Positions 1-8,575 of a DNA stretch of 64,000 bases are shown one piece after another; positions within the stretch are counted from its first letter, which is position 1; each line of letters starts with the position of its first letter. The position numbers were made by a program, and so were the translations under genes. Under the pieces are notes generated by a model, which was not told the DNA's origin, did not search any database, and saw only the letters and a list, made by a program, of their open reading frames with translations. Source of the DNA: Chitinophaga ginsengisoli (GTDB lineage Bacteria; Bacteroidota; Bacteroidia; Chitinophagales; Chitinophagaceae); assembly GCF_003014595.1 (NCBI RefSeq), contig NZ_PYGK01000004.1, positions 434,001-498,000 of the forward strand, written 5' to 3'.

Positions 1-156
1 GATAATTGTGTTGACTGTCATATGCCCTTGTTACCATCGAAGAAAATAACCCTGAAGCTGGCGAATGAATCAACCGTGGAAGCGGATATGGTGCGTACGC
101 ATTTTGTGAATGTCTATCAGGAGGCAACGAAAAGGTTTGTGGAGAAGAGCAGGTAA
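1..156 (+). CDS. C-terminal end of a c-type (multihaem) cytochrome, partial
   Basis: The reading frame is open from the first base and ends at a TAA, giving 51 residues. It starts inside the protein with a CVDCH haem-attachment motif followed by MP, then a polar tail containing VRTH. CxxCH means covalent haem attachment in the periplasm. A haem motif this close to the C terminus, with a following His that could be an axial ligand, suits multihaem cytochromes better than a small mono-haem cytochrome c. The rest lies outside the window, so haem number and partner are unknown. Confidence 0.6.
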   Translation, partial: DNCVDCHMPLLPSKKITLKLANESTVEADMVRTHFVNVYQEATKRFVEKSR

Positions 157-226
157 AAGGAAACCTTACCAGGTTCTGATAAGGTTCAAGTCATTAGGAG
201 AGATAATGTTCTGAAAGATAACTTAA

Positions 227-532
227 TTAACTGTTTTCAAGGGCTTCTAATCTAGCCATTTTGTCGTGATTTGCATGATATGGTGTCCAATGTTCAATCC
301 TTTTTAGATGTTGATTGATATCACCTAATTGCGTTTCAACATTATCTAACCGACTCTCAACTTTATCTAATCGGCTCTCAACTCCATCCAATCGATTTTC
401 AACTCTATCCAATCGATTCTCAACTCTATCCAATCTACTTTCAACCTTATCAAATCGAGCATCAAATGAATCAACCTTGACAGTTAATACTTGAATACCG
501 GCCATTATAGCCTCAAATTGAGTTTCAGACAT
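227..532 (-). CDS. Small heptad-repeat coiled-coil protein, unknown function
   Basis: A 101-residue protein with an ATG start preceded by a purine-rich AGGGGA. Residues about 20-75 are a run of seven-residue repeats of the type DxVExRL (DKVESRL, DRVENRL, DGVESRL), strongly predicting one continuous coiled coil. There is no signal peptide or membrane segment, so it should be cytoplasmic. It is the third gene of a minus-strand group, 135 bp downstream of the 61-residue gene. I do not recognise a family with a function. The near-identical heptads show the gene grew by internal duplication, so copy number may vary between strains. Confidence 0.6.
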   Translation of the reverse strand: MSETQFEAIMAGIQVLTVKVDSFDARFDKVESRLDRVENRLDRVENRLDGVESRLDKVESRLDNVETQLGDINQHLKRIEHWTPYHANHDKMARLEALENS

Positions 533-667
533 TCCCCTGTTGCTTTTTTAAGTTAAATAAGATAATACCAGCATTAACTACAACTAAAATAGTTCCTAAA
601 AATTAATGCTGCTATTGATTCATTAATGTTTACATCAAAACCTATACGTCAACATTCAATGATTCTT

Positions 668-853
668 TTATGGAACTTTGTTAAAAACTCTATCTAACTC
701 TTCCATAAGTTCATCTGCCTGTTCTTTGGTTCTAATGAACTGAGCCAGCGATGATTTGCCACTTACAAGTCTTGGCGGCTTAGTTGGTTTGCCAGTTGTC
801 CGGGCTTGTTCAATTAAGCTCCTGATCTTTTCTTCTACTTTTTCATCTTCCAT
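668..853 (-). CDS. Small charged hypothetical protein (61 aa)
   Basis: The ATG-started frame encodes 61 residues, rich in Glu, Lys and Arg, with a probable N-terminal helix, a TGKPTKPPR turn and a C-terminal helix. It has no signal peptide. It starts 44 bp after the stop of the 185-residue gene on the same strand, so the two are probably co-transcribed. A tiny charged protein next to a protein of unknown function is a layout seen in antitoxin-like pairs, but nothing in the sequence identifies a DNA-binding fold. Function unknown. Confidence 0.5.
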   Translation of the reverse strand: MEDEKVEEKIRSLIEQARTTGKPTKPPRLVSGKSSLAQFIRTKEQADELMEELDRVFNKVP

Positions 854-897
854 GATAGTAAAGTTATTTTTTTATAGAATTAGTGTTGATAAGCAAT

Positions 898-1455
898 TTA
901 TTTTTTTGTAAAAATGAAATAGTTATATAAGAATTCGGGGTACCTTGGACTATCCCGTGTGATTTTTACGACAGAGGATTTGACATCCTTAAAATCAAAT
1001 GGATTCTCATATTGGTGTTTACCAAATCTGGCGATTCTTACATAATATTTCATAGCCCCTATATTGAAATAGTTGCTTAGATACTCGAAATTGTCCAGGA
1101 TAATTCTATAGTACAACAAGGCCCGTGAATTGTTGGAACCGTCAATTCCCAGATAATGAGCGGGATTTTTGGCCAGATATGTTCGCGCATGCAAAAGGAT
1201 GGTGGAAAAGGCTTTCGAATAGTCCCTGTGTTTTATTTGCGCTTTATCGTCGATCTTGCCGTTTGCATTTAACGGACCAAATGCTAAATTATAGACATTA
1301 GGCATTAATTCATGCGCTTGATCGCTTATTGCTACCATTAGCTTTTTCTTATTTCCGTCTGCAAGTTCTGTGTCAAAACTGGCCGATTTCATTTCGCAGG
1401 ATGTTGTATTAATATCGTAAACATCGTCGAAGTTGATTTTAACTGCTATTGCCAT
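898..1455 (-). CDS. Hypothetical protein resembling the DUF6934 family
   Basis: A 185-residue cytoplasmic protein with an ATG start. The central part (YNLAFG followed by a Lys/Asp-rich stretch, then AFSTILLHARTYL and a GIDGSNNSRALLYYRII segment) resembles, from memory, a small Bacteroidota family of unknown function labelled DUF6934. That assignment is recall, not a search. No catalytic motif is visible. It is the first gene of the 1455-to-227 minus-strand group and is followed by the 61-residue gene. Confidence 0.5.
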   Translation of the reverse strand: MAIAVKINFDDVYDINTTSCEMKSASFDTELADGNKKKLMVAISDQAHELMPNVYNLAFGPLNANGKIDDKAQIKHRDYSKAFSTILLHARTYLAKNPAHYLGIDGSNNSRALLYYRIILDNFEYLSNYFNIGAMKYYVRIARFGKHQYENPFDFKDVKSSVVKITRDSPRYPEFLYNYFIFTKK

Positions 1456-1684
1456 TTATCTCTGTTTAAATGTGTGGATTAACTACGTGAATACACATAC
1501 CAGAGATTGACAGAACAGATGCAAATTTTACATGGCAACATTCAATGCCATATAAAATCGAAATTCCAATTTTCTATTCATACTTGCGTTAATGGCTAGT
1601 TAACAGTGCTAAAACGAATGTAATGGCTGGAGATTATCAGAAGTGAACAAAATGAACAGGAGAGAAGTACAACTTTAGAAATAT

Positions 1685-1730
1685 AAAAAGGGGTTAAACT
1701 AAAGCACATTTTACTTTAGTTCAACCCCCT
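1685..1730 (-). terminator. Rho-independent terminator of the TonB-dependent receptor gene
   Basis: GGGGTTAAACTAAAG pairs with CTTTAGTTcAACCCC across a short loop. On the minus strand the stem is followed by TTTTT. It lies just after the stop of the receptor gene. Confidence 0.8.
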
Positions 1731-1751
1731 GAAAAATACGATTCACTGTCA

Positions 1752-3962
1752 TTAAAACCTATACGTCACCGTCCCCCTGATATTAAACGGAGTACCCGGT
1801 GTAAAATGTATCTCCGTCACCGGTGCGGCCTCATTCTTCAACCTGCTCTCTGTCGCAAACTGTGTCTCATTCCACGCCGTATTGAAGATATTCTCCGTGA
1901 TCAATCCAATAGTAAACTGTTTATGCTGATAACTAACATTTGCATCAGTCACACAATATCCCTTCGCTACAATGCTGTTATCTTCATTAGCCGGACGGTG
2001 CCCTAAATATCTGGTATTAATACCTGCATTAATCCCAGACGGATGATGAATACTCACCCCACCAACTGCGGTAATTACCGGCGCCAGCGGAATACGGTCT
2101 TCGCCTTTTGCTGCCTCATTAGAACGGCCATGCGTATAAGTAAAATCACCATTGATAAAGATCCATTTCCCTAACTGATAACGAGCGCCCAGATCAATTC
2201 CCTTACGGGTAGTTTTACCACTTGGCTCTACAATGCCTGCATCACCAACATATACAAATTCCTGCTCAAGAAACAGATACCACAAAGCCGTGTTCAACAC
2301 CAGTTTTGGTACAGGTTTCCATACCAGCCCAAGATCTGCGCCATAAGCTGCCGGCAATGTTTTAAGTCCTTTCTCTGTAACGACGACACGGGTATCATTG
2401 CTGTGAAATCCTTTACCTAATTTCAGGAAATACTGGATCTTGTTATTAGGATTATACAGGAAGTTAAGCTTAGGGCTCACAATAGATTTGCCCTGTGTTT
2501 GTGTAGCATAAGCAGCCGCCAGTTTATCTACATAATCAAATTTGAAGTGATCCACACGTACTGCCGGATTGATCAGCCATTTACCTGCTTTGTATTCCGC
2601 ACTCGCATAAGCATACAGGTTGGTTTCATTCACATCTCCCAGCTTTAATTGTTCCAGTGTGGTCTTCCTGTTCACAGTATGTGACAGCTCAATGTTATTC
2701 ACATCATCATTGCGTAATCCTGCCGCTACTTTTAATTCCAATGGATTTTCCCCGGGATAAAAACTCTTGTTCAACTCAGATTCAAATCCAAAGATATTCC
2801 TGTCTTCTTTCTGCCTGATCTGATCACCATTCACAGGATCTTCAAGGAAGAAAGTAAAGTTGGAATACAACTCAAAATTATAACGACTGTAAAATGCAGT
2901 GCTTCTTACAAAGGTATTCGCATCCACATGTTTGAGGTATTGAAGGTTCACATTGGTGCGTTGTGTATGACCACCTTCCGTATTGTCAATAGCGCCAAAA
3001 CGTGTGATCAGTCCTTCATCAACGGCTCTCTGTGGTATCTGTCCGCTGGCATCCCATTTACTGTTGAAGTGAGAAACGGCGACAGACAATTTATCATTAT
3101 TCTCCATGTAAGCGGTGTACTTACCTATTACGTTAATGCGGTTAAAGTTTTGCGGAGAAATAAAGTAACCATCTGTCATCTGGTAATCTGCCGCCACATA
3201 GGCAGATTGTTTATTATCGTTCACAAGATTAAACATCCCCATGGTCCTGTAAGTATTGAATTTACCTCCTTCCAGGGTGATGCTGCTGTTATCAAGCCTT
3301 TCTTTTGTTTTAAAAGCCACATAACCTGCCGTGGCAAGATTGCCCTTATCCGCATGATAGGGCCCTTTATCGAAATCAATGCTCTCAACGATCTCCGGGA
3401 TAAGGAAATGGAGGTCTGCATACCCCTGTCCATGCGCATGGCTGACCATATTGACCGGCATACCATCTACACTGATGTTGATATCAGTACCATGATCAAC
3501 GTCAAACCCACGCAGGAAGATCTGTTCAGCTTTACCTCCTCCTGCATGCTGACCAATGAACAGGCCGGGTACTTTGCGTAGCAGTTCCTGCGAAGACTTT
3601 ACCGGGTTAGTTTTGAGATCAATATCTGATATAATGTTCAAATGCCTGATGGAAGAGGTGATGGCCACCTCATTCAGCTCGAGGTTGGACGATTCCAGTA
3701 TAATTTGCTGTGATGGTTTTTGAAGTACTACAAGCTGTGTCTTGTAGGACACATGTGATATTTTTAGAGTGTCTCCCAGCTGTCCTTCTTTCAGGCGGAA
3801 AGCGCCTATTTCATTGGTATGTGTATGACTGCCTGTACGCAGGTCATAGATAGTTGCATCCTGCAAAGGACGTCTTTCACGATCATACACAGTGCCACTG
3901 TAGTTTTGGGCATAAACACCAATGGCAGAGCATGAGAGCATAAATGTAAAGATCTTGCGCAT
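1752..3962 (-). CDS. TonB-dependent outer-membrane receptor with N-terminal carboxypeptidase-like domain
   Basis: 736 residues from the ATG at 3962; a longer frame upstream to 4058 exists, but MRKIFTFMLS followed by GVYAQ is a clear signal peptide. Residues about 20-95 form a carboxypeptidase-regulatory-like beta domain (GTVYDRERRPLQDATIYD). Residues about 110-225 are the plug (LRGFDVDHGTDINISVDGMPV). The remainder is a beta-barrel ending in the typical aromatic C terminus (VTYRF). Such receptors import a ligand too large for porins using TonB energy. No SusD gene follows, so this is not a standard SusCD pair. The plug carries a His-rich loop (SHAHGQGYADLHF). The ligand is unknown. The gene diverges from the DUF1080 gene at 4199. 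Confidence 0.85.
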   Translation of the reverse strand: MRKIFTFMLSCSAIGVYAQNYSGTVYDRERRPLQDATIYDLRTGSHTHTNEIGAFRLKEGQLGDTLKISHVSYKTQLVVLQKPSQQIILESSNLELNEVAITSSIRHLNIISDIDLKTNPVKSSQELLRKVPGLFIGQHAGGGKAEQIFLRGFDVDHGTDINISVDGMPVNMVSHAHGQGYADLHFLIPEIVESIDFDKGPYHADKGNLATAGYVAFKTKERLDNSSITLEGGKFNTYRTMGMFNLVNDNKQSAYVAADYQMTDGYFISPQNFNRINVIGKYTAYMENNDKLSVAVSHFNSKWDASGQIPQRAVDEGLITRFGAIDNTEGGHTQRTNVNLQYLKHVDANTFVRSTAFYSRYNFELYSNFTFFLEDPVNGDQIRQKEDRNIFGFESELNKSFYPGENPLELKVAAGLRNDDVNNIELSHTVNRKTTLEQLKLGDVNETNLYAYASAEYKAGKWLINPAVRVDHFKFDYVDKLAAAYATQTQGKSIVSPKLNFLYNPNNKIQYFLKLGKGFHSNDTRVVVTEKGLKTLPAAYGADLGLVWKPVPKLVLNTALWYLFLEQEFVYVGDAGIVEPSGKTTRKGIDLGARYQLGKWIFINGDFTYTHGRSNEAAKGEDRIPLAPVITAVGGVSIHHPSGINAGINTRYLGHRPANEDNSIVAKGYCVTDANVSYQHKQFTIGLITENIFNTAWNETQFATESRLKNEAAPVTEIHFTPGTPFNIRGTVTYRF

Positions 3963-4198
3963 ATAGGATTTTGTCGATTGGTTACTGGTTAATAGTTCGA
4001 GGATATAGACTGTGCCAAACAGCAAAAATAAAAATTTGCTTAACAATTCGTTTAACATTTCGGCTATAAAATATTTCCGTTCATCCTAAATTCTCTCGTA
4101 TTAACTTGTGTCCGCGATAAACTATATCTATATTAGCGGGCGTCAAAAGGTCTCAACTTTCTATTATTCCACTTTTGACTTAATCTTATTTGAACGTT

Positions 4199-5647
4199 AT
4201 GTTACTTAGATCGAAGAATCATGCAAGCCGGTCTCTGATGGGTTTTCTGTGCCTCTATGGTATAGGAATGGCAGTTGCCCATCCGGTTTCCGCGCAGTCA
4301 GGCAAATTGCCATTGCAGGACCTATCTGCCTTCCGCGAGCCAGGACAGAGCTGGAGTATTACCAGCGATGCCTCCGCAAAACTCGATAACCCTCACGTAC
4401 TGGATGCTGTAGCTGGTACAGGGGTGTTATTCAACATGCCGGACAAAAAACATCCCGGTAAAGACCTTTTCTCCACCGAAGAATATGGTGACGTGGATAT
4501 TGAACTGGACTACATGATGGCGCCCGGTTCCAATTCAGGTATCTACCTGCAGGGCAGGTATGAGATCCAGTTATTGGACAGCTGGAATACCAAAGTGCCT
4601 AAACCAGGCGATAATGGTGGTATCTACGAGCGTTGGGATGATAGTCGTCCTGATGGTCAGCAGGGTTACGATGGCCACGCTGCCCGCGTAAATGCCAGCC
4701 GTGCTCCAGGCCTCTGGCAGCACATGAAGATCTCCTTCCAGGCGCCTCGTTTTGACGCTGCCGGTAAAAAGATTGCCAATGCGCGTATGCTGCTGGTAGA
4801 ACTGAACGGTGTGACCATCCACGAGAACGTAGAACTGATGGGACCTACCCGTGGCTCTATTGGTGGCGGCGATGAAAAAGCAACCGGCCCGCTCCGTTTA
4901 CAGGGCGATCACGGTGCTGTTGCCTTCCGCAATATTACTATTAACAAGCCTTCCGCTGCACATACTGGCAATGAAAGGGACAGAACAGTAGATCCTATCC
5001 TGATTGATGCGCCGGTAAACACTGTTCTGCGCAGCTTCATGGATGTGAAGAACAACAAACGTGTTGTACACGCTGTTTCCGTAGGCTCTCCTGAAAAAGT
5101 GCATTATACCTACGATCTCGATAAAGGTATGGTAGCACAGGTTTGGCGTGGTGAATTCCTCGATGCAACACCTATGTGGCATGACAGAGGAAATGGCTGC
5201 TCCCGTCCTCGTGGCGCGGTACAACTCCTGGGTGAACCATTCTTTACCTTGAGCAAACTCTCTTCTCCACAGGCAGCCTGGATGACTGATACGACCGGTT
5301 CTGGATACCGTCCTAAAGGTTATGTACTGGATGAGAATGACCTGCCTACTTTCCGTTACCAGGTATATGGTACATCTGTTTCTGATGTGGTGCGTGTACT
5401 TCCTGAAGGACATGGCGTACGTCGTGAACTGACGGTAGCTGCTCCTGTTGAAGGACTGTATGCTAAACTCGCAGAAGGTACTACGATAGAAACACCTTCA
5501 AAGGATCTGTATATTATAGATGGAAAATCTTACTATCTCCAGGTAGATGATGCAGGTGGTGAAAAACCTGTGATCCGTGAAGCAGGTGCAACAAAAGAGC
5601 TGATCATCCCTGTACACAGTAAACTGAGCTATTCCATCCTTTTCTAA
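4199..5647 (+). CDS. Secreted DUF1080 (3-keto-glycoside hydrolase-like) protein with C-terminal cytochrome-associated domain
   Basis: 482 residues from the ATG at 4199; a TTG three codons upstream is possible but less likely. The signal peptide ends near AHPVSAQ. Residues about 40-250 form the DUF1080 jelly-roll lectin/hydrolase fold (GDVDIELDYMMAPGSNSGIYLQGRYE, with GGIYERWD and LWQHMKI). Characterised relatives hydrolyse 3-keto-glycosides. Residues about 265-482 form a second beta domain (YDLDKGMVAQVWRGEFLD, DLPTFRYQVYG) of a type that, as I recall, occurs in propeller/cytochrome proteins. The next gene begins 19 bp downstream and encodes exactly such a protein, so the two probably act together in the periplasm on an oxidised carbohydrate. 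Substrate not known. Confidence 0.75.
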   Translation: MLLRSKNHASRSLMGFLCLYGIGMAVAHPVSAQSGKLPLQDLSAFREPGQSWSITSDASAKLDNPHVLDAVAGTGVLFNMPDKKHPGKDLFSTEEYGDVDIELDYMMAPGSNSGIYLQGRYEIQLLDSWNTKVPKPGDNGGIYERWDDSRPDGQQGYDGHAARVNASRAPGLWQHMKISFQAPRFDAAGKKIANARMLLVELNGVTIHENVELMGPTRGSIGGGDEKATGPLRLQGDHGAVAFRNITINKPSAAHTGNERDRTVDPILIDAPVNTVLRSFMDVKNNKRVVHAVSVGSPEKVHYTYDLDKGMVAQVWRGEFLDATPMWHDRGNGCSRPRGAVQLLGEPFFTLSKLSSPQAAWMTDTTGSGYRPKGYVLDENDLPTFRYQVYGTSVSDVVRVLPEGHGVRRELTVAAPVEGLYAKLAEGTTIETPSKDLYIIDGKSYYLQVDDAGGEKPVIREAGATKELIIPVHSKLSYSILF

Positions 5648-5666
5648 TTCCTTTCGACTATTACAA

Positions 5667-7643
5667 ATGAAAAACATTTATAAGGCATTCATAAAAAAGA
5701 CCACGTTGTATTCGCTGTTAATAGCCGCGGCAACGGGTGTGACTTCCGGGGTACGTGCCCAGGAAACGCCTAAAGAAGAAGATTTTTATAAGATCCTGAA
5801 GGTATCTTCCCCTGAAGGTACGCTGTTGGAAGTGGGTGGTTTGACAGTATTGCCGAATGGTGATCTGGGCGTATCTACCCGTCGTGGTGATGTATATGTA
5901 GTAGAGAATCCTACCAGCCGCAAACCTTACTTCCGCAAGTTTGCTTCCGGTCTGCATGAAATACTGGGCCTCGTCTGGAAAGATGGCGCTTTCTATTGTG
6001 CACAGCGTGGTGAATTGACCAAACTGGTAGATACCAACATGGATGGTAAGGCAGATGTATATGAAACAGTATTCGCATGGCCTTTGTCCGGTCACTACCA
6101 TGAGTACAGCTTTGGTCCGAAGATCGCGCCTGATGGCTCTTTCTTCGTATCTGGTAACGTCGCTTTCGGTAACCAGGAATGGTGGCGCGGTGAAAGCCGT
6201 GTGCCCTGGAGAGGCTGGATGATGCACATCTTCCCTGACGGACATATGGAACCATATGCTACCGGCTTCCGCTCTCCATGCGGTCTGGGTATGATTAACG
6301 GTGAATTGTTCTATACAGATAACCAGGGCGACTGGTTCGGTTCCGGTGGTGTATGGCAGGTTAAACAGGGCGATTTCATTGGCCATCCTGCTGGTTTACG
6401 CTGGACGAAAGAACCTAATTCTCCCGTAAAACTGACCCAGGAACGTTTCTTCTCACTGGTGGATGAAGGCCGTCCTAAAGACGCAAATGGCAACTACACC
6501 AAGCCAGAGAACAGTGTTACTGCTCCTTTCGTAACACTGATGGATGTGAAAAAGAAGATCCCTGAACTGCGTCTGCCTGCTGTAGTGCTGCCACACGGTA
6601 TACAGGGTATCTCCAACTCCGAGATCGTGCAGATCCCTGAAGGCTCCTTCGGTCCTTTTGCCGGCCAGCTGCTGGTGGGCGACCAGGGTCAGAGTAAGAT
6701 CATGCGTGTAGTAATGGAGAAAGTGAAAGGTGAATACCAGGGTGTGTCCTTCGACTTCCGTAGCGGTTTCCAGTCAGGTGTACTGCGCATGGCATGGGCG
6801 AAAGACGGTTCTACCCTGTTCGTAGGTGAAACCAACCGTGGCTGGGGTTCTGCCGGTGAAGCCAATGAAGGTTTACAGCGTCTGGTGTGGAATGAAAAGA
6901 TGCCTTTTGAAATGAAGACGATCAGATCTAAACCTGATGGTTTTGAGATCGAGTTTACCCTGCCGGTAAATAAGAAATCTGCAGAAGATCTCGCTTCTTA
7001 CTCAGTAGAGAGCTTTACTTACAAATACCACTCTATATACGGAAGCCCGATGGTGAACATTGCAAAATGTCCGGTAAAAGGTGTGAAAGTATCTGAAGAC
7101 GGATTGAAAGTAAGACTGATTGTAGATAGCCTGCGCCTGGATTATGTACACAACATTACCCTGGAAGGCGTACGTGAAAAAGATAACGCTTATTCACTGA
7201 TACACCCAACCGGTTACTATACACTGCACAACCTGCCTGAAGGCGATAAACTGCCTTTAAGCCAGGCCAGCACCTTCAATTCCGCTAAATCCGCTGCAGC
7301 TGCTTCTGCTGCGGCAGATAAAGGAAAGACTGCTGCTGCAAAAGATGCTGCTGCAACTACAGCTAAAACAGCTGCTACTGCAAAAGCGCCTACTTACGAT
7401 GAAGTAAAACCTCTGCTGGCAAAATATACCTGTCTGGCCTGCCACAACGCCAGCAAACGTCAGGTAGGACCAGCCTACGTAGATGTTGCCAAACGTAAAT
7501 ATTCTGCTGAGCAGATCCTGAAACTGCTTGCTAATCCAAAGCCACAGAACTGGCCTGATTACGCAACAGAAATGCCACCAATGCCACAGGTACCACGTGC
7601 CGATGCATTGAAGATTGCGAACTGGATCAACTCATTGAAGTAA
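5667..7643 (+). CDS. Periplasmic sugar-dehydrogenase-like beta-propeller fused to cytochrome c
   Basis: 658 residues with a signal peptide ending near GVRAQ. Residues about 40-430 look like the six-bladed propeller of glucose/sorbosone dehydrogenase-like proteins (GLTVLPNGDLGVSTRRGDVY, ATGFRSPCGLG, GDQGQSKIMRV). An Ig-like domain follows at about 440-545. Then comes an Ala/Lys/Thr-rich linker at about 545-588. The C terminus is a cytochrome c domain with CLACH haem attachment and a MPPMP segment supplying a likely axial Met. The expected role is oxidation of a sugar or alcohol with electron transfer to haem. Whether PQQ is bound cannot be judged by eye. Very likely an operon with the DUF1080 gene. 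Confidence 0.75.
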   Translation: MKNIYKAFIKKTTLYSLLIAAATGVTSGVRAQETPKEEDFYKILKVSSPEGTLLEVGGLTVLPNGDLGVSTRRGDVYVVENPTSRKPYFRKFASGLHEILGLVWKDGAFYCAQRGELTKLVDTNMDGKADVYETVFAWPLSGHYHEYSFGPKIAPDGSFFVSGNVAFGNQEWWRGESRVPWRGWMMHIFPDGHMEPYATGFRSPCGLGMINGELFYTDNQGDWFGSGGVWQVKQGDFIGHPAGLRWTKEPNSPVKLTQERFFSLVDEGRPKDANGNYTKPENSVTAPFVTLMDVKKKIPELRLPAVVLPHGIQGISNSEIVQIPEGSFGPFAGQLLVGDQGQSKIMRVVMEKVKGEYQGVSFDFRSGFQSGVLRMAWAKDGSTLFVGETNRGWGSAGEANEGLQRLVWNEKMPFEMKTIRSKPDGFEIEFTLPVNKKSAEDLASYSVESFTYKYHSIYGSPMVNIAKCPVKGVKVSEDGLKVRLIVDSLRLDYVHNITLEGVREKDNAYSLIHPTGYYTLHNLPEGDKLPLSQASTFNSAKSAAAASAAADKGKTAAAKDAAATTAKTAATAKAPTYDEVKPLLAKYTCLACHNASKRQVGPAYVDVAKRKYSAEQILKLLANPKPQNWPDYATEMPPMPQVPRADALKIANWINSLK

Positions 7644-7742
7644 AATATAACGCCGGATCATTTTGGGCTTTCGGATGAAGATTGACGAAGCAGTTAAAAT
7701 AATATTGCTTTAAAACGTACGTTGATCTGTTCAAGTCCAACT

Positions 7743-7786
7743 ATGCGTCGGGTATGCGTCGTGTATACGCCCGGTATACGTCGGGT
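7743..7786. repeat. 11-bp tandem repeat array, four copies
   Basis: Four back-to-back 11-mers: ATGCGTCGGGT, ATGCGTCGTGT, ATACGCCCGGT and ATACGTCGGGT. A decayed copy follows. The array sits between the propeller gene and its terminator. The same 11-mer recurs in about ten copies at 63501-63609. Not coding. Confidence 0.85.
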
Positions 7787-7871
7787 ATGAGGCATACCAG
7801 GGTATATTAAGGAATGAACCGGAATAGTGTTTTTATATTAACTGGTTGAAGATCAATATTAAGATGATTAA

Positions 7872-7906
7872 AAAAAGGCCCCCGGAATTATTCCGGGGGC
7901 CTTTTT
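7872..7906. terminator. Bidirectional terminator between the propeller/cytochrome gene and dcd
   Basis: The stem GGCCCCCGGAAT pairs with ATTCCGGGGGCC, flanked by an A-run on the left and a T-run on the right. It can therefore stop transcription from both convergent genes. Confidence 0.9.
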
Positions 7907-7940
7907 CTGTCTATTTATTGATAGTATTTTCTCAGAATGA

Positions 7941-8477
7941 TCAGAATTGGTTCTTCCACATCATGCTTTCTACTGGTTTGATGGTACGGCCATTGTATTT
8001 GGCATTACCTTTCTTATTGTAGAAAGTCTCCACTTCTCCTTCCACCACGAAATAGATCAGCTGTCCGATTGGCATACCTGCATACACGCGTACGGGTTGA
8101 GCGCAGGAGATCTCCAGCGTCCAGGTATTACAGAAACCCACATCACCCTTACCGGCAGTAGCATGGATATCGATACCCAGGCGGCCGGTGCTGGATTTAC
8201 CTTCCAGGAAAGGTACATGAGCATGTGTTTCTGTGTATTCCAGGGTTACGCCCAGGTAAAGGGTGCCGGGTTGCAGCACGTATCCCTCTTCCGGGATCTC
8301 GAAATGTTCAATTTCATTGTGGGCGCGGGCATCCAGTATCCTGTCCTTGTAGGTGGCCAGGTATTTACCAAGGTGTACATCGTAAGAGTTGGTGCCGAGA
8401 TACTTCCGGTCATAAGGCGAAATAACGATAGTGCCTTTTTCAATTTCCTCCAATATCCTTTTGTCTGACAGGATCAT
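7941..8477 (-). CDS. dcd: dCTP deaminase
   Basis: 178 residues, the usual length for the family. It converts dCTP to dUTP in thymidylate synthesis in the cytosol. Diagnostic features are SSTGR at 95-99 (the SSxxR nucleotide-binding motif), the catalytic Glu in TLEIS (E122), and the C-terminal KYNGRT-type segment that closes over the nucleotide. Start is ATG. The gene is convergent with the propeller/cytochrome gene and diverges from the phosphopantetheinyl transferase gene. Sequence alone does not exclude a bifunctional deaminase/dUTPase, but the length and motifs suit plain Dcd. Confidence 0.93.
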   Translation of the reverse strand: MILSDKRILEEIEKGTIVISPYDRKYLGTNSYDVHLGKYLATYKDRILDARAHNEIEHFEIPEEGYVLQPGTLYLGVTLEYTETHAHVPFLEGKSSTGRLGIDIHATAGKGDVGFCNTWTLEISCAQPVRVYAGMPIGQLIYFVVEGEVETFYNKKGNAKYNGRTIKPVESMMWKNQF

Positions 8478-8575
8478 AGATCGGGTGTAATTAGTTTGTA
8501 GTAATAGTTGTGTTAGTATTGCGCTTCCGTGTTAATGCATTCTGCATTCAGCTTTTTGCATTAATTTGGCAAGAT

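Noticed and set aside
2928..3581. 217-codon plus-strand frame opposite the TonB receptor gene
   Set aside because: Opposite-strand shadow of the receptor. The receptor frame has signal peptide, plug and barrel, while this one has no domain.
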